The notes beneath the pieces are model-generated. The model did no database searches, was not told the origin of the DNA, and saw only the letters and a list, made by a program, of their open reading frames with translations. DNA of 7,898 nt from contig JBIKKI010000103.1 of assembly GCA_044360435.1 (NCBI GenBank), positions 1 through 7,898 on the forward strand, written 5' to 3'. Below are positions 1-7,023 of this stretch, in pieces (the stretch's first letter is position 1; every line of letters begins with the position of its first letter). Origin of the DNA: REEB481 sp044360435 (GTDB lineage Bacteria > Bacteroidota > Bacteroidia > NS11-12g > UBA955). Position numbers and translations under genes: made by a program.

Positions 1-2
1 AT

Positions 3-68
3 GATGATCTTCAGGAAACCTTACACCGCTGTGAAGCGTTAGTTGATGGTTTTCTGTCGGAACCATGA
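3..68 (+). CDS. gmk: C-terminal end of a probable guanylate kinase (partial)
   Basis: Only the last 21 codons and the TGA stop are in the window; the gene begins before position 1. The visible tail starts DDLQETLHRCEALVDGFL and ends SEP. It is a helical, charged end of the kind that closes guanylate kinase, where a 'ND-L--A' segment precedes the final helix. Guanylate kinase phosphorylates GMP to GDP with ATP in the cytoplasm. Two things support the call: this C-terminal pattern, and the common gmk-nadD gene order in Bacteroidota. The TGA at 66-68 overlaps the nadD ATG at 65-67 (ATGA), so the two genes are probably translationally coupled. The reading frame is secure because it stays open to the window edge and ends exactly at the overlap. 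The identity is inferred from a short tail and would change if the upstream sequence showed another fold. Confidence 0.6.
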   Translation, partial: DDLQETLHRCEALVDGFLSEP

Positions 69-622
69 AGCAGGTAGGCTTATTCTTCGGGTCGTTTAAC
101 CCCATCCATAACGGGCACTTAATTGTGGCTCAGTTCATGCTTGAAGAAGGCAGGCTGGACGAAGTTTGGTTTGTTTTATCGCCACAAAACCCCTTTAAGG
201 AGCCGCAACAACTCTGGGATGAACAGTTTCGCCTCAAACTGGCTGGAACGGCCTTGGCCGGAAATCCCGGGTTTCACCTCTGCACACTGGAGTTTGAACT
301 GCCAAGGCCAAGTTATACTGCAGACACCCTGCGTGCCTTGCACGGCCTGCATCCGGAACATCATTTCAGCCTGATTATGGGATCTGACAGCCTGATGAGC
401 CTGCCGCGCTGGAAGGATTCCGGTTATTTGCAGGAATTTGATTTGTTGGTGTACCGAAGGGCCGGCTACGACCGTCATGCCGTTGCAGGAATCAATGAAG
501 ACAGACTGCGCTGGTTTGATGCGCCCTATCTGGACATCTCGGCAACGTATGTACGCGAGCGACTCGAGCAGGGATGCAGCGTGCGTTATCTGGTTCCGGA
601 CTCGGTTTTTCGCCTGCTCTGA
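65..622 (+). CDS. nadD: Nicotinate-nucleotide adenylyltransferase NadD
   Basis: This cytoplasmic enzyme transfers AMP from ATP to nicotinate mononucleotide, giving deamido-NAD+ in the de novo and Preiss-Handler routes to NAD. The 185 aa length is normal for NadD. The N-terminal nucleotidyltransferase signature GSFNPIHNGHL (residues 9-19) holds the HxGH ATP-binding motif. SYTADTL (83-89) and GSDSL followed by a Trp at 116 (106-116) are the nicotinate-nucleotide pocket signatures. ISATYVRERL (158-167) is the C-terminal ISxTxxR motif that binds ATP phosphates, followed by VRYLVPDSV. The ATG at 65 is fixed by the motif starting nine residues in and by the 4-base ATGA overlap with the upstream gene; no Shine-Dalgarno sequence is visible. 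The last 37 bases are shared, antisense, with the 3' end of the BASS transporter gene on the other strand. All the key motifs are intact. Confidence 0.96.
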   Translation: MKQVGLFFGSFNPIHNGHLIVAQFMLEEGRLDEVWFVLSPQNPFKEPQQLWDEQFRLKLAGTALAGNPGFHLCTLEFELPRPSYTADTLRALHGLHPEHHFSLIMGSDSLMSLPRWKDSGYLQEFDLLVYRRAGYDRHAVAGINEDRLRWFDAPYLDISATYVRERLEQGCSVRYLVPDSVFRLL

Positions 623-1518
623 AACATGGCCTTGTTGATGCGCCCCAAAAGCCAGGCAACGGCAAAGGTGATGAAGAAGGAACTGATGGCGTAAACCAGG
701 GCCGGTTTTTCCATTTCGTGATTCTGTAAAATATTACCTGCGATAAGCAGCGCCAAAGCTGTATTGTGCAGGCCCACTTCCACAGAAATAGTTATTTTAT
801 CCTTGAAAGGAAGACCGAATAAGGTTCCTGCAAAAAAGCCGGCAAACATACTCAGGAAGTTCAGCAGCATGACATAAGGAATCAGTTGCACCACGTCATT
901 CCACATCAGGCCGGCGCCGCCGGAATCTTCTTTGCTGAAGATCTTCAATATAAAAACCAGCGCAAGCAGTGCCGTGCTGCTCAGGTTCATGGGCTTTTCC
1001 ATTTTTGCCGCCAGTCCCGGCAGGCGTGCACGCAGTAAAAATCCCAGGCTGGCAGGCAATACCGTTACCACCGTGATTTCATACATCACTTCCCAGAATG
1101 GCAATTGAAACACTTTACCATCCTGCATGAAATGCACCAGAAAAAAATTCACCAGAATCGGAATGGAAACAAGCGTAAGCACGGCATTGGCCACCGTGAG
1201 GCTGATGGCCAGGGCTACATTCCCCTTTAGGAAATAGCTGATCAGGTTACTGGTGATTCCGCCAGGGCAAACAGATAATATCATGATGCCCACCTTTAAA
1301 CCCGGACTAAGATCTCCGGCCTGAACCAGCACGTAGGCAATCAGCGGTAACAGGAGCAACTGCGCTGCCAGTCCAACACTCAACGCGCGCGGACGTGCAT
1401 ACAGGTTTTTAAAATCTTCACGGGTTAAGCTCAGCCCCAAACCGCCCATGATGAGCGCCAGAACTATATTGAGCAGCCTGTTGATGTGTTCACCCTGGAG
1501 CAGTTCTACCAACACCAT
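586..1518 (-). CDS. Bile acid:sodium symporter (BASS) family transporter
   Basis: This 310 aa inner-membrane protein is almost entirely hydrophobic, with 8-10 helices, and matches the BASS fold of Na+-coupled organic-anion carriers. Visible family marks are LGLSLTREDF (27-36), Gln53 in the second helix (AAQLLLLPL), CPGGITSN (84-91) for the first crossover region, and EVGLHN (247-252) for the second. Ser90, Asn91 and Glu247 correspond to Na1-site ligands described in the bacterial ASBT structure. The position that is usually Gln in EVGxQN is His251 here. The substrate cannot be read from sequence; relatives carry bile acids, pyruvate, pantoate or other carboxylates. The gene starts 3 bases after the LysE-family gene stop, so the two should be co-translated. 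The tail, a basic stretch after the last helix (SRRKTESGTR), lies in the 37-base antisense overlap with nadD. Start ATG at 1516-1518; no Shine-Dalgarno sequence seen. Confidence 0.9.
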   Translation of the reverse strand: MVLVELLQGEHINRLLNIVLALIMGGLGLSLTREDFKNLYARPRALSVGLAAQLLLLPLIAYVLVQAGDLSPGLKVGIMILSVCPGGITSNLISYFLKGNVALAISLTVANAVLTLVSIPILVNFFLVHFMQDGKVFQLPFWEVMYEITVVTVLPASLGFLLRARLPGLAAKMEKPMNLSSTALLALVFILKIFSKEDSGGAGLMWNDVVQLIPYVMLLNFLSMFAGFFAGTLFGLPFKDKITISVEVGLHNTALALLIAGNILQNHEMEKPALVYAISSFFITFAVAWLLGRINKAMFQSRRKTESGTR

Positions 1519-1521
1519 CTG

Positions 1522-2169
1522 TTACAGTATTCCGGTTAATCTTAAGAAGTGATAGAAGAAATACATGCCTATACAGGTGAGGATGACACCAAAATACCGG
1601 TTGATCAGAAAAGTGACACGGTGATTCAGGTTTCTTCCGATGTGGTGCGAAAGATACACCTTCAACACATCCATTCCCAACAATCCTGCAAGGATGCTCA
1701 GGATGTTGATGAATACAAACCAATGTCCGTGTTCCTGTGAGGCATTGTACTGCAAACTCACGGCACCGATTACGCTCACCCACAGCACAATCACAAACGG
1801 ATTGACAAGGGTGAGCAGATAACCCCTGAGTATGTTGGTTCCTGCTTTGCGGGGTGTATTCATGGCACGCAGAAAACTGTTGTATTTATGCAATATGGCA
1901 CGTATGCCCATCAGCAGGAGTGCAGCTGCCGCCAATGCAGAGAAACTGATTTGAAAAACCGGATGCAGAAAAACATCCTTAAATCCGAAAAACAAAACGA
2001 TGGCTACGGTGGCTTCACTCAATAAATTGCCCACCGCAACCTGCAATCCATGCTTTTTTCCGTCACGGATGCCGGTATGTATGAGTGAGAAGAACGAAGG
2101 ACCAAAACTCAACAGGTTAATCACCACCCCTTGCAGCAAACCCTCCCAAATTGGATGAACCCATGTCAT
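1522..2169 (-). CDS. LysE/RhtB-family amino-acid (or small-metabolite) exporter
   Basis: This 215 aa inner-membrane protein has about six hydrophobic segments (roughly residues 10-32, 47-67, 70-92, 113-135, 150-172 and 188-210), as expected for LysE/RhtB/CadD exporters. The first helix and loop carry the family signature: GLLQG (10-14), FGPSFFSLI (22-30) and GLQVAVGNLLSE (41-52), the GP...G..G..V..G pattern. GYLLTLVNPFVIVLW (116-130) matches the conserved helix with the NP motif. Relatives expel lysine, threonine, homoserine or leucine using the proton gradient, but no residue seen here fixes the substrate. The ATG at 2167-2169 puts the signature at the usual distance from the N terminus. It is preceded by a 76-base gap after guaB and followed after 3 bases by the BASS transporter gene, which forms a two-gene transport unit with it. 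Family assignment is firm; substrate is unknown. Confidence 0.88.
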   Translation of the reverse strand: MTWVHPIWEGLLQGVVINLLSFGPSFFSLIHTGIRDGKKHGLQVAVGNLLSEATVAIVLFFGFKDVFLHPVFQISFSALAAAALLLMGIRAILHKYNSFLRAMNTPRKAGTNILRGYLLTLVNPFVIVLWVSVIGAVSLQYNASQEHGHWFVFINILSILAGLLGMDVLKVYLSHHIGRNLNHRVTFLINRYFGVILTCIGMYFFYHFLRLTGIL

Positions 2170-2205
2170 TCGGGCGGAAAATTACGACGCTGCTTGTATT
2201 GTGGC
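2139..2205 (-). promoter_or_regulatory. Possible weak promoter before the LysE/BASS pair
   Basis: On the minus strand a TTG (near 2203) is followed 20 bases later by TAATTTTC (about 2175-2182). This is close to, but not the same as, the Bacteroidota -33 TTTG / -7 TAnnTTTG arrangement. The spacing is right, but the -7 element ends in C instead of G. A start from it would fall almost at the ATG, giving a nearly leaderless transcript. The pair may instead be read through from guaB. The interval given is approximate. Confidence 0.2.
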
Positions 2206-2222
2206 AACCGCAATGTGATAAA

Positions 2223-2243
2223 TCAGGGCAAGAGACCGCCTGA
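2223..2243 (-). terminator. Weak hairpin just after guaB, possible terminator
   Basis: Two bases after the guaB stop, arms TCAGG (2223-2227) and CCTGA (2239-2243) pair. One further C-G pair forms if a single G is bulged, and the loop is about 8 bases. On the guaB strand the hairpin is followed only by TTTATC, not by a proper U run, so termination would be poor. It fits either a weak attenuator before the exporter pair or chance. Confidence 0.22.
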
Positions 2244-2245
2244 GA

Positions 2246-3715
2246 TCAGCGGCTGTAATTTGGTGCTTCACGTGTAATGGCGATGTCGTGAGGATGGCTT
2301 TCCCTTATTCCTGAACTGGTGATGCGCACGAAATTCGCGGTCTGCAACTCGGCGATATTGGTGGCTCCGCAATAACCCATTCCGGCACGCAGTCCGCCAA
2401 CCAGCTGATACAATACTTCTGCCAGTGTTCCTTTATACGCAACGCTGCCTACAATTCCTTCCGGAACCAACTTTGCAATTTCATCTTCCGCATCCTGGAA
2501 ATAACGGTCTTTGCTGCCTTCCTTCATGGCCTCAATACTTCCCATTCCGCGATAGCTTTTCACCCTTCTGCCTTCGAAAAAGGTGGTTTCGCCCGGACTT
2601 TCTTCCGTGCCTGCAAAAAGGCTTCCGGCCATTACCGTGGAGGCTCCGGCCACCAAGGCTTTCACAATATCACCGCTGTACCGGATTCCGCCGTCGGCAA
2701 TCACGGGAACGCCTGTGCCCTCCAAAGCTTTGGCGGCCAGCATCACGGCGCTGAGTTGCGGCATTCCGATACCGGCAATTACGCGTGTGGTGCAAATGCT
2801 GCCCGGACCTACACCTACCTTCACTGCATCGGCACCGGCTTTAGCCAGGGCTAATGCTGCTTCGCCGGTAGCCACATTTCCCGCGATGATTTGCAGTTCG
2901 GGAAACGCTGCCTTGATGCGGCTCACTTCATCCATCACCCCGCGGGAATGTCCGTGGGCGGTGTCAATGGCTACCACATCCACGCCAGCCTGAACCAGCG
3001 CAGTTACGCGCTCAAGAGTATCGGCAGTTACACCAACAGCAGCACCTACCAGCAAACGGCCGCGGCTGTCTTTGCAGGCCTTGGGATAGTTGCGCAGCTT
3101 CTCAATATCCTTGAATGTAATCAGACCTTTCAGAATACCCTGGGCATCTACGATGGGCAGCTTCTCAATTTTAAATTCCTGCATGATGTCCTTGGCGCGG
3201 CTCAAATCGGTTTTCTCTGGAGCCGTGACCAAACGGTCGCGGGTCATTACATCGGCCACCAAACGGTTTACGTCTTTCTCAAAACGCAGGTCGCGGTTGG
3301 TGATGATTCCCACCAGCTTACCCTGCTCATCAACAATCGGGATGCCGCCAATGCGGTGTTCGCGCATCAGGCCCAAGGCATCGCCCAGGGATGCTGCGGC
3401 GTGGAGGGTAACAGGATCCTGGATCATGCCGCTTTCGCTGCGCTTCACCTTATGCACTTCCTCAGCCTGACGGGTAATGCTCATGTTTTTGTGGATGATT
3501 CCAATGCCACCTTCCCGCGCAATGGCTATTGCCATTCTGCTTTCGGTAACCGTATCCATGGCCGCGGAAACCAGAGGAACATTGATGCTGAGTTTGCGGG
3601 TGAGCTGGGTGGTGGTCACCGCTTCGCGGGGAAGCACTTCCGAATACCTTGGAACCACCAGTACATCATCGAAAGTCAAACCTTCGAAAAGTAGTTTATC
3701 AGAGCTTGAAGTCAT
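2246..3715 (-). CDS. guaB: Inosine-5'-monophosphate dehydrogenase GuaB
   Basis: GuaB oxidises IMP to XMP with NAD+, the committed step to guanine nucleotides, as a cytoplasmic tetramer or octamer. The 489 aa length is that of a full bacterial enzyme. The N terminus has TFDDVLVVPRYSEVLP (14-29) and SAAMDTVTESRMAIAIAREGG (50-70). Two CBS regulatory domains follow at about 95-205, inserted in the (beta/alpha)8 barrel. ADGGIRYSGDIVKAL (340-354) and GSLFAGTEESPGE (364-376) are the phosphate-binding segments. The catalytic loop GPGSICTT holds the nucleophile Cys308. MGSIEAM and SKDRYFQ (401-407) give the mobile flap with the Arg404/Tyr405 pair that activates water, and LVPEGIVGSV closes the site. 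No key residue is missing. Start ATG at 3713-3715 lies about 23 bases after the predicted transcription start of a good Bacteroidota promoter. The reverse strand carries long open frames, which are shadows. Confidence 0.98.
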   Translation of the reverse strand: MTSSSDKLLFEGLTFDDVLVVPRYSEVLPREAVTTTQLTRKLSINVPLVSAAMDTVTESRMAIAIAREGGIGIIHKNMSITRQAEEVHKVKRSESGMIQDPVTLHAAASLGDALGLMREHRIGGIPIVDEQGKLVGIITNRDLRFEKDVNRLVADVMTRDRLVTAPEKTDLSRAKDIMQEFKIEKLPIVDAQGILKGLITFKDIEKLRNYPKACKDSRGRLLVGAAVGVTADTLERVTALVQAGVDVVAIDTAHGHSRGVMDEVSRIKAAFPELQIIAGNVATGEAALALAKAGADAVKVGVGPGSICTTRVIAGIGMPQLSAVMLAAKALEGTGVPVIADGGIRYSGDIVKALVAGASTVMAGSLFAGTEESPGETTFFEGRRVKSYRGMGSIEAMKEGSKDRYFQDAEDEIAKLVPEGIVGSVAYKGTLAEVLYQLVGGLRAGMGYCGATNIAELQTANFVRITSSGIRESHPHDIAITREAPNYSR

Positions 3716-3743
3716 GGCAAATACCTTACGGTTATTTGCAGTG

Positions 3744-3751
3744 CAAAGTTA
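3744..3751 (-). promoter_or_regulatory. guaB promoter, -7 element TAACTTTG
   Basis: On the minus strand the sequence TAACTTTG is an exact match to the Bacteroidota primary-sigma -7 consensus TAnnTTTG. It lies 28 bases upstream of the guaB ATG, giving a short leader of about 22-24 bases. The -33 region, about 19-20 bases further upstream, reads CGTTCGG, only a weak form of TTTG. It separates guaB transcriptionally from the receptor gene in front of it, although readthrough is possible. Confidence 0.65.
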
Positions 3752-3775
3752 GGACTTTTGGCCCTTCGCCGAACG

Positions 3776-3795
3776 CCTGGAATTAGAATTCCAGG
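3776..3795. repeat. Perfect 9+9 bp palindrome over the TonB-receptor stop codon
   Basis: The arms CCTGGAATT (3776-3784) and AATTCCAGG (3787-3795) are perfect inverted copies with a 2-base centre. In RNA this would fold as a 7-bp stem with a 6-base loop. The receptor stop codon (3783-3785, minus strand) sits at the centre, and its last codons (Leu-Glu-Phe) form one arm. There is no U run on either side, so it is not a standard intrinsic terminator. It could stabilise the receptor mRNA 3' end, act in Rho-dependent ending, bind a protein upstream of the guaB promoter, or be chance. Confidence 0.55.
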
Positions 3796-6242
3796 ATAAA
3801 TCCAAATGTGGGCAATACCACCGCGTCATTGTTCTGCAGAATCACAGGAATGGCATTGGAACCATCCGCAGCTACAGGCTTGCCGTTGTTGGTGGCAAAG
3901 CCGCTGTTGTCTGCAGTGCGCTGGAAGGTGTATTGCGGATACGCCGGATTCGGTGCGATGTACCAGTTACTCACGTCCAGAAACAAGTCAAAGGTGGTTC
4001 CCTTGAAGTTCCATTTCTTGTCGATGCGTACATCGCTGGCATGAAACGCGTTCAGTCGCTGCTGATTCAGCTGGGTGAAATCAAGGATACCTTCTCCCAC
4101 ACTCAGGTAATTCAAACGGCTGGCCTGCAGGTCAAAAGGCGTGTAAGGCGCACCGCCCTGATAACGGAACTTCAGTCCCAGTTCCCAGTTGCGCTTGAAC
4201 TTATAACCCCAGGTGATGCTGAGCAGGTGCCGGCTGTCCCATGCGCTGGAAACGAATTTGCCGTCGGCTCCGGAATACTCACTGTGGAACCAGGTATAGC
4301 TCAGGATTCCGAAGAAGCGTTTGGTGAGTTTTTGCTGGGCAAAGAATTCCACACCCCAGGTGCGGCCTTTTCCATTACTGATGATGTCTTCGTTGCCAAG
4401 CACATTGAAATCTCCACCTTTATTGCTCAGGCTGATGCCATCGCGGATGCTAACCGGAACATTGTTGTATTGTTTGTTGAATACTTCAAGCGTAAACCGA
4501 CGGTTTTCTGAAGGAAGATATTCCAGACCCGCCACGTAGTGATCGCTGCGGATGTAGCGGGCATCTTTGTTCAGATACGTTCCTGCACCATTGGCAAAGC
4601 CTAGAATGGTATAAGGCGGAATTTTATAGTACCGACCGACGCTGGCATTCAGGTTCAGTTTCGGTGCCAGCACCAGACTCGCGCCTAAACGCGGACTCAG
4701 TTGATTCCAGAGCTTCATCCCGCCTTCGGTAAAGGTGTTACCATCGGCACGCAGGCCCAAATTCACACCCAGTCGACGGGAAAAGAAACGGCGACCGGCC
4801 TGCACAAAGGCCCCGGTTCTGTAAAACCTTACCGCACTGTTCAGCGGCACCCTGATTTCGGGTTGCACCAGATTACCTGCTGTATCTCGGATTCCAGCAC
4901 GGATACGGGCGAAGCCGCTGTTGCTGAAACGCACCAGCTGCAACACGCCGCCATAGCTGAATTTCCACAGTCCAATGGTCTTGTTCATGTCGAAGCGCAG
5001 CTTATTCTCTGCTTCCTGGCTTTCCAGCTTCAGAGAACGGTTGGCTTCTGATTTGTTGAGGTTGTCTTCCCAGCGCTCCAATTTGTTGTCGAGCATATTT
5101 CTGCTCAGTGCCAGGTTCCAGTATCCGTTTTTCACCGAACGACGCAACACAGCACCCTGGGTATAATTCCATTGATTGATGAGCGGATTGCTGTTCAGCA
5201 CATACACCTTCTCGGGAGAAGATTCGGCAGGTGCGGCAAAGCTGAATTCATCAATCGCACCAATGCCCAGCACAGTTAGTGTCATTTTGGAAGAAAAACG
5301 GTGCGTTAATTTATACTGAAAATCCCAGTAATTCGGGCGAATGGGAAGATCGATGGCCTGAAACAGAAACTGCAGATAGCTGCGGCGTACGCTGGCCAAA
5401 AAGGTGGTGTTTTTTGAATTTCCCAAGGGACCTTCCAGCGTGGTAGCCAATTCCGTGGCACTGAGACGGGCATTGCCCTGCAGGCGGTTGGTATTTCCTT
5501 TTTTCTGACGGAAATCTAGCACACTGCTCAGGGCATTGTCGAAACGCGCATCAAAAGCGGAACTGCTCAGCTTCACATCTTCAATGAAACTCACGTTCAG
5601 AATGCCGCTGGGACCTCCGGCACTGCCTTGCGTGGCGAAGTGGTTGATTACCGGCACTTCTATACCATCCAGATAAAATACATTTTCGTTGGGAGCGCCA
5701 CCGCGGATGATGATGTCGTTGCGGTAACCGCCCACGCTTCCTGCCGTTCCGCCTACACCCGGCAGCGACTGAATCACCCGGCTGATGTCAAAGTTCCCTC
5801 CCGGATTGCTTTTGATTTCTTCCGTGGTAAGTCTTTGTACGCTGAGCGGCGTTTCCAGGGTGGCGGCTTTGGCGCTGCGTCTGGTTCCGCGAATGGTTAC
5901 GGTTTGAACTTCAACCACTTCGGGTTCCAGTTCCGCGTTCACCACATTTTCGTTGCCCGAGGTGATGACGATGTTGTAGCGAATCAGTTCCTGATACCCC
6001 TTGAACACGAAACGCACATTGTAACTGCCCGGCATGATACCGCTGATGCGGTAGTTTCCACCGTTCTCGGTTTTGGTACTGAAGGATGTTCCTTCCAAAG
6101 TTACCGTGACCTGATCGAGCAGAAGTTGTGTGTTCTTATCGCTGGCCTGCCCGGAAATGGATCCGGTGTTTTGTGCTGCAACAGTTCCTGCAGCCATAAA
6201 AATCCCCAGTGAAAAGAGCAGGGAACGGAAACGAAGATTCAT
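3783..6242 (-). CDS. TonB-dependent outer-membrane receptor with carboxypeptidase-regulatory-like domain
   Basis: This 819 aa protein should import a scarce nutrient across the outer membrane, powered by TonB-ExbBD. Residues 1-23 form a signal peptide (basic MNLRFR, a hydrophobic core, then AAGTVAA before Gln24). A carboxypeptidase-regulatory-like beta-sandwich follows at about 26-107 (GSISGQASD, GNYRISGIMPGSYNV, FKGYQ), typical of Bacteroidota receptors. A possible TonB box lies at 111-119 (EVQTVTIRG). The plug spans about 128-245: TPLSVQRLTTEEI, VIQSLPGV, DIIIRGGAPNENVFYLDGIEVP and SFIEDVKLSSSAFDARF. The rest is a beta-barrel ending in Phe (FGFILEF), the usual outer-membrane assembly signal. 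No susD-like lipoprotein gene is next to it, so it is not a SusC/SusD glycan system. The ligand is unknown. It starts 39 bases after the LOG-family gene with no promoter seen between them, so they may share an mRNA. Confidence 0.92.
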   Translation of the reverse strand: MNLRFRSLLFSLGIFMAAGTVAAQNTGSISGQASDKNTQLLLDQVTVTLEGTSFSTKTENGGNYRISGIMPGSYNVRFVFKGYQELIRYNIVITSGNENVVNAELEPEVVEVQTVTIRGTRRSAKAATLETPLSVQRLTTEEIKSNPGGNFDISRVIQSLPGVGGTAGSVGGYRNDIIIRGGAPNENVFYLDGIEVPVINHFATQGSAGGPSGILNVSFIEDVKLSSSAFDARFDNALSSVLDFRQKKGNTNRLQGNARLSATELATTLEGPLGNSKNTTFLASVRRSYLQFLFQAIDLPIRPNYWDFQYKLTHRFSSKMTLTVLGIGAIDEFSFAAPAESSPEKVYVLNSNPLINQWNYTQGAVLRRSVKNGYWNLALSRNMLDNKLERWEDNLNKSEANRSLKLESQEAENKLRFDMNKTIGLWKFSYGGVLQLVRFSNSGFARIRAGIRDTAGNLVQPEIRVPLNSAVRFYRTGAFVQAGRRFFSRRLGVNLGLRADGNTFTEGGMKLWNQLSPRLGASLVLAPKLNLNASVGRYYKIPPYTILGFANGAGTYLNKDARYIRSDHYVAGLEYLPSENRRFTLEVFNKQYNNVPVSIRDGISLSNKGGDFNVLGNEDIISNGKGRTWGVEFFAQQKLTKRFFGILSYTWFHSEYSGADGKFVSSAWDSRHLLSITWGYKFKRNWELGLKFRYQGGAPYTPFDLQASRLNYLSVGEGILDFTQLNQQRLNAFHASDVRIDKKWNFKGTTFDLFLDVSNWYIAPNPAYPQYTFQRTADNSGFATNNGKPVAADGSNAIPVILQNNDAVVLPTFGFILEF

Positions 6243-6263
6243 CCCTTGAAAACAAGCCTGAGC

Positions 6264-6285
6264 CTGAAAGGTTCTCCGGTTTCAG
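6264..6285 (-). other. Small hairpin between the LOG-family gene and the receptor gene
   Basis: The arms CTGAAA (6264-6269) and TTTCAG (6280-6285) pair perfectly. Inside them GG/CC pairs form around a 4-base loop if two bases are bulged. The LOG gene stop codon (6282-6284) lies in one arm. Next to it is a tandem GCCTGA repeat (6256-6267). There is no U run, so this is a possible attenuator or processing site and not a terminator. Confidence 0.25.
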
Positions 6286-7010
6286 AAGTTTGGCTGTAAC
6301 GTGAATTTGCTGTAAAAATCCAAAACCACTTCTACGGCTTCTTCGGGCGTATCTACCAAACGGAACAGGAACAGGTCTTCGGGACTGATGTAAGCATGCT
6401 CTTCCAGTAAAACTTTGTTGATCCACTGCATCAATGGTTCCCAAAAAGCCTTGTCCACAAGCACAATCGGGAATTTGGCTTTTTTATCGGTTTGTACCAG
6501 AGTAAGTGCTTCAAAAAATTCGTCGAGGGTACCAAATCCACCCGGAAGTACTACAAATCCCTGCGCGTATTTCATGAACATCACCTTCCGCACAAAGAAG
6601 TAGTCGAACATCAGGGTTTTATCGCGATCCTGATATGGATTGGGTGTTTGTTCAAAGGGAAGATTGATGTTCAGCCCAACCGATTTTCCACCAGCCTCTT
6701 TGGCTCCTTTGTTCGCTGCCTCCATGATGCCTGGACCGCCACCGGTAATAATGCCCAATCCTGCCTGACTGAGTTGGAAGGCAATATTTCTGGCAACTTC
6801 ATAATGCGGATGGTCGGGTTTGGTTCGTGCCGAACCGAAAATGGAAACACAAGGACCAATGCGGGCCAGCGACTGATAGCCGTCCACAAACTCAGCCATG
6901 ATTTTAAAAATGCTCCAGCTCATCGTACTGGCAACTTCCGGCCAGCGCTTATTCACAAATGCCTTTTTGATGCGGCGTTCGTCCTGAGGTGTTAATTTGT
7001 TTTCATTCAT
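6282..7010 (-). CDS. LOG-family (TIGR00730) Rossmann-fold protein, probable nucleotide 5'-monophosphate phosphoribohydrolase
   Basis: This 242 aa cytoplasmic protein belongs to the family often mislabelled 'lysine decarboxylase'. Characterised members cleave the N-glycosidic bond of purine or cytokinin nucleoside monophosphates, releasing base and ribose 5-phosphate. Visible marks are VSIFGSART (55-63), the nucleotide-binding loop TGGGPGIMEAANKGA (89-103), RKVMFMKYA (141-149) with the conserved Arg/Lys, and the defining PGGFGTLDEF (156-165) with the catalytic-site Glu164. About 50 residues precede the first strand, so it is the longer form of the family, not the 180-190 aa short form. No pyridoxal-phosphate lysine is expected. 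The ATG at 7008-7010 follows an A/T-rich leader without Shine-Dalgarno, as is usual for Bacteroidota. The family call is firm; whether it acts on AMP, other purine nucleotides or modified ones is inference. It is the first gene of the minus-strand block. Confidence 0.9.
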   Translation of the reverse strand: MNENKLTPQDERRIKKAFVNKRWPEVASTMSWSIFKIMAEFVDGYQSLARIGPCVSIFGSARTKPDHPHYEVARNIAFQLSQAGLGIITGGGPGIMEAANKGAKEAGGKSVGLNINLPFEQTPNPYQDRDKTLMFDYFFVRKVMFMKYAQGFVVLPGGFGTLDEFFEALTLVQTDKKAKFPIVLVDKAFWEPLMQWINKVLLEEHAYISPEDLFLFRLVDTPEEAVEVVLDFYSKFTLQPNF

Positions 7011-7023
7011 AAGAAAAAGGTTT

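Noticed and set aside
2891..3694. Long open frame (267 codons) on the plus strand opposite guaB, plus others at 2425-2754, 2583-2993 and 3090-3470
   Set aside because: They lie fully antisense to an intact, highly conserved gene, show no family motif, and are explained by the codon use of guaB.
5628..6212. Open frame of 194 codons opposite the N-terminal part of the TonB receptor
   Set aside because: It is antisense to the plug and regulatory domain, has no recognisable motif and no independent start signals.
3783..6242. SusC/SusD polysaccharide-utilisation locus
   Set aside because: No SusD-like lipoprotein or glycan-degrading enzyme gene is adjacent; the next genes are guaB and a LOG-family gene.
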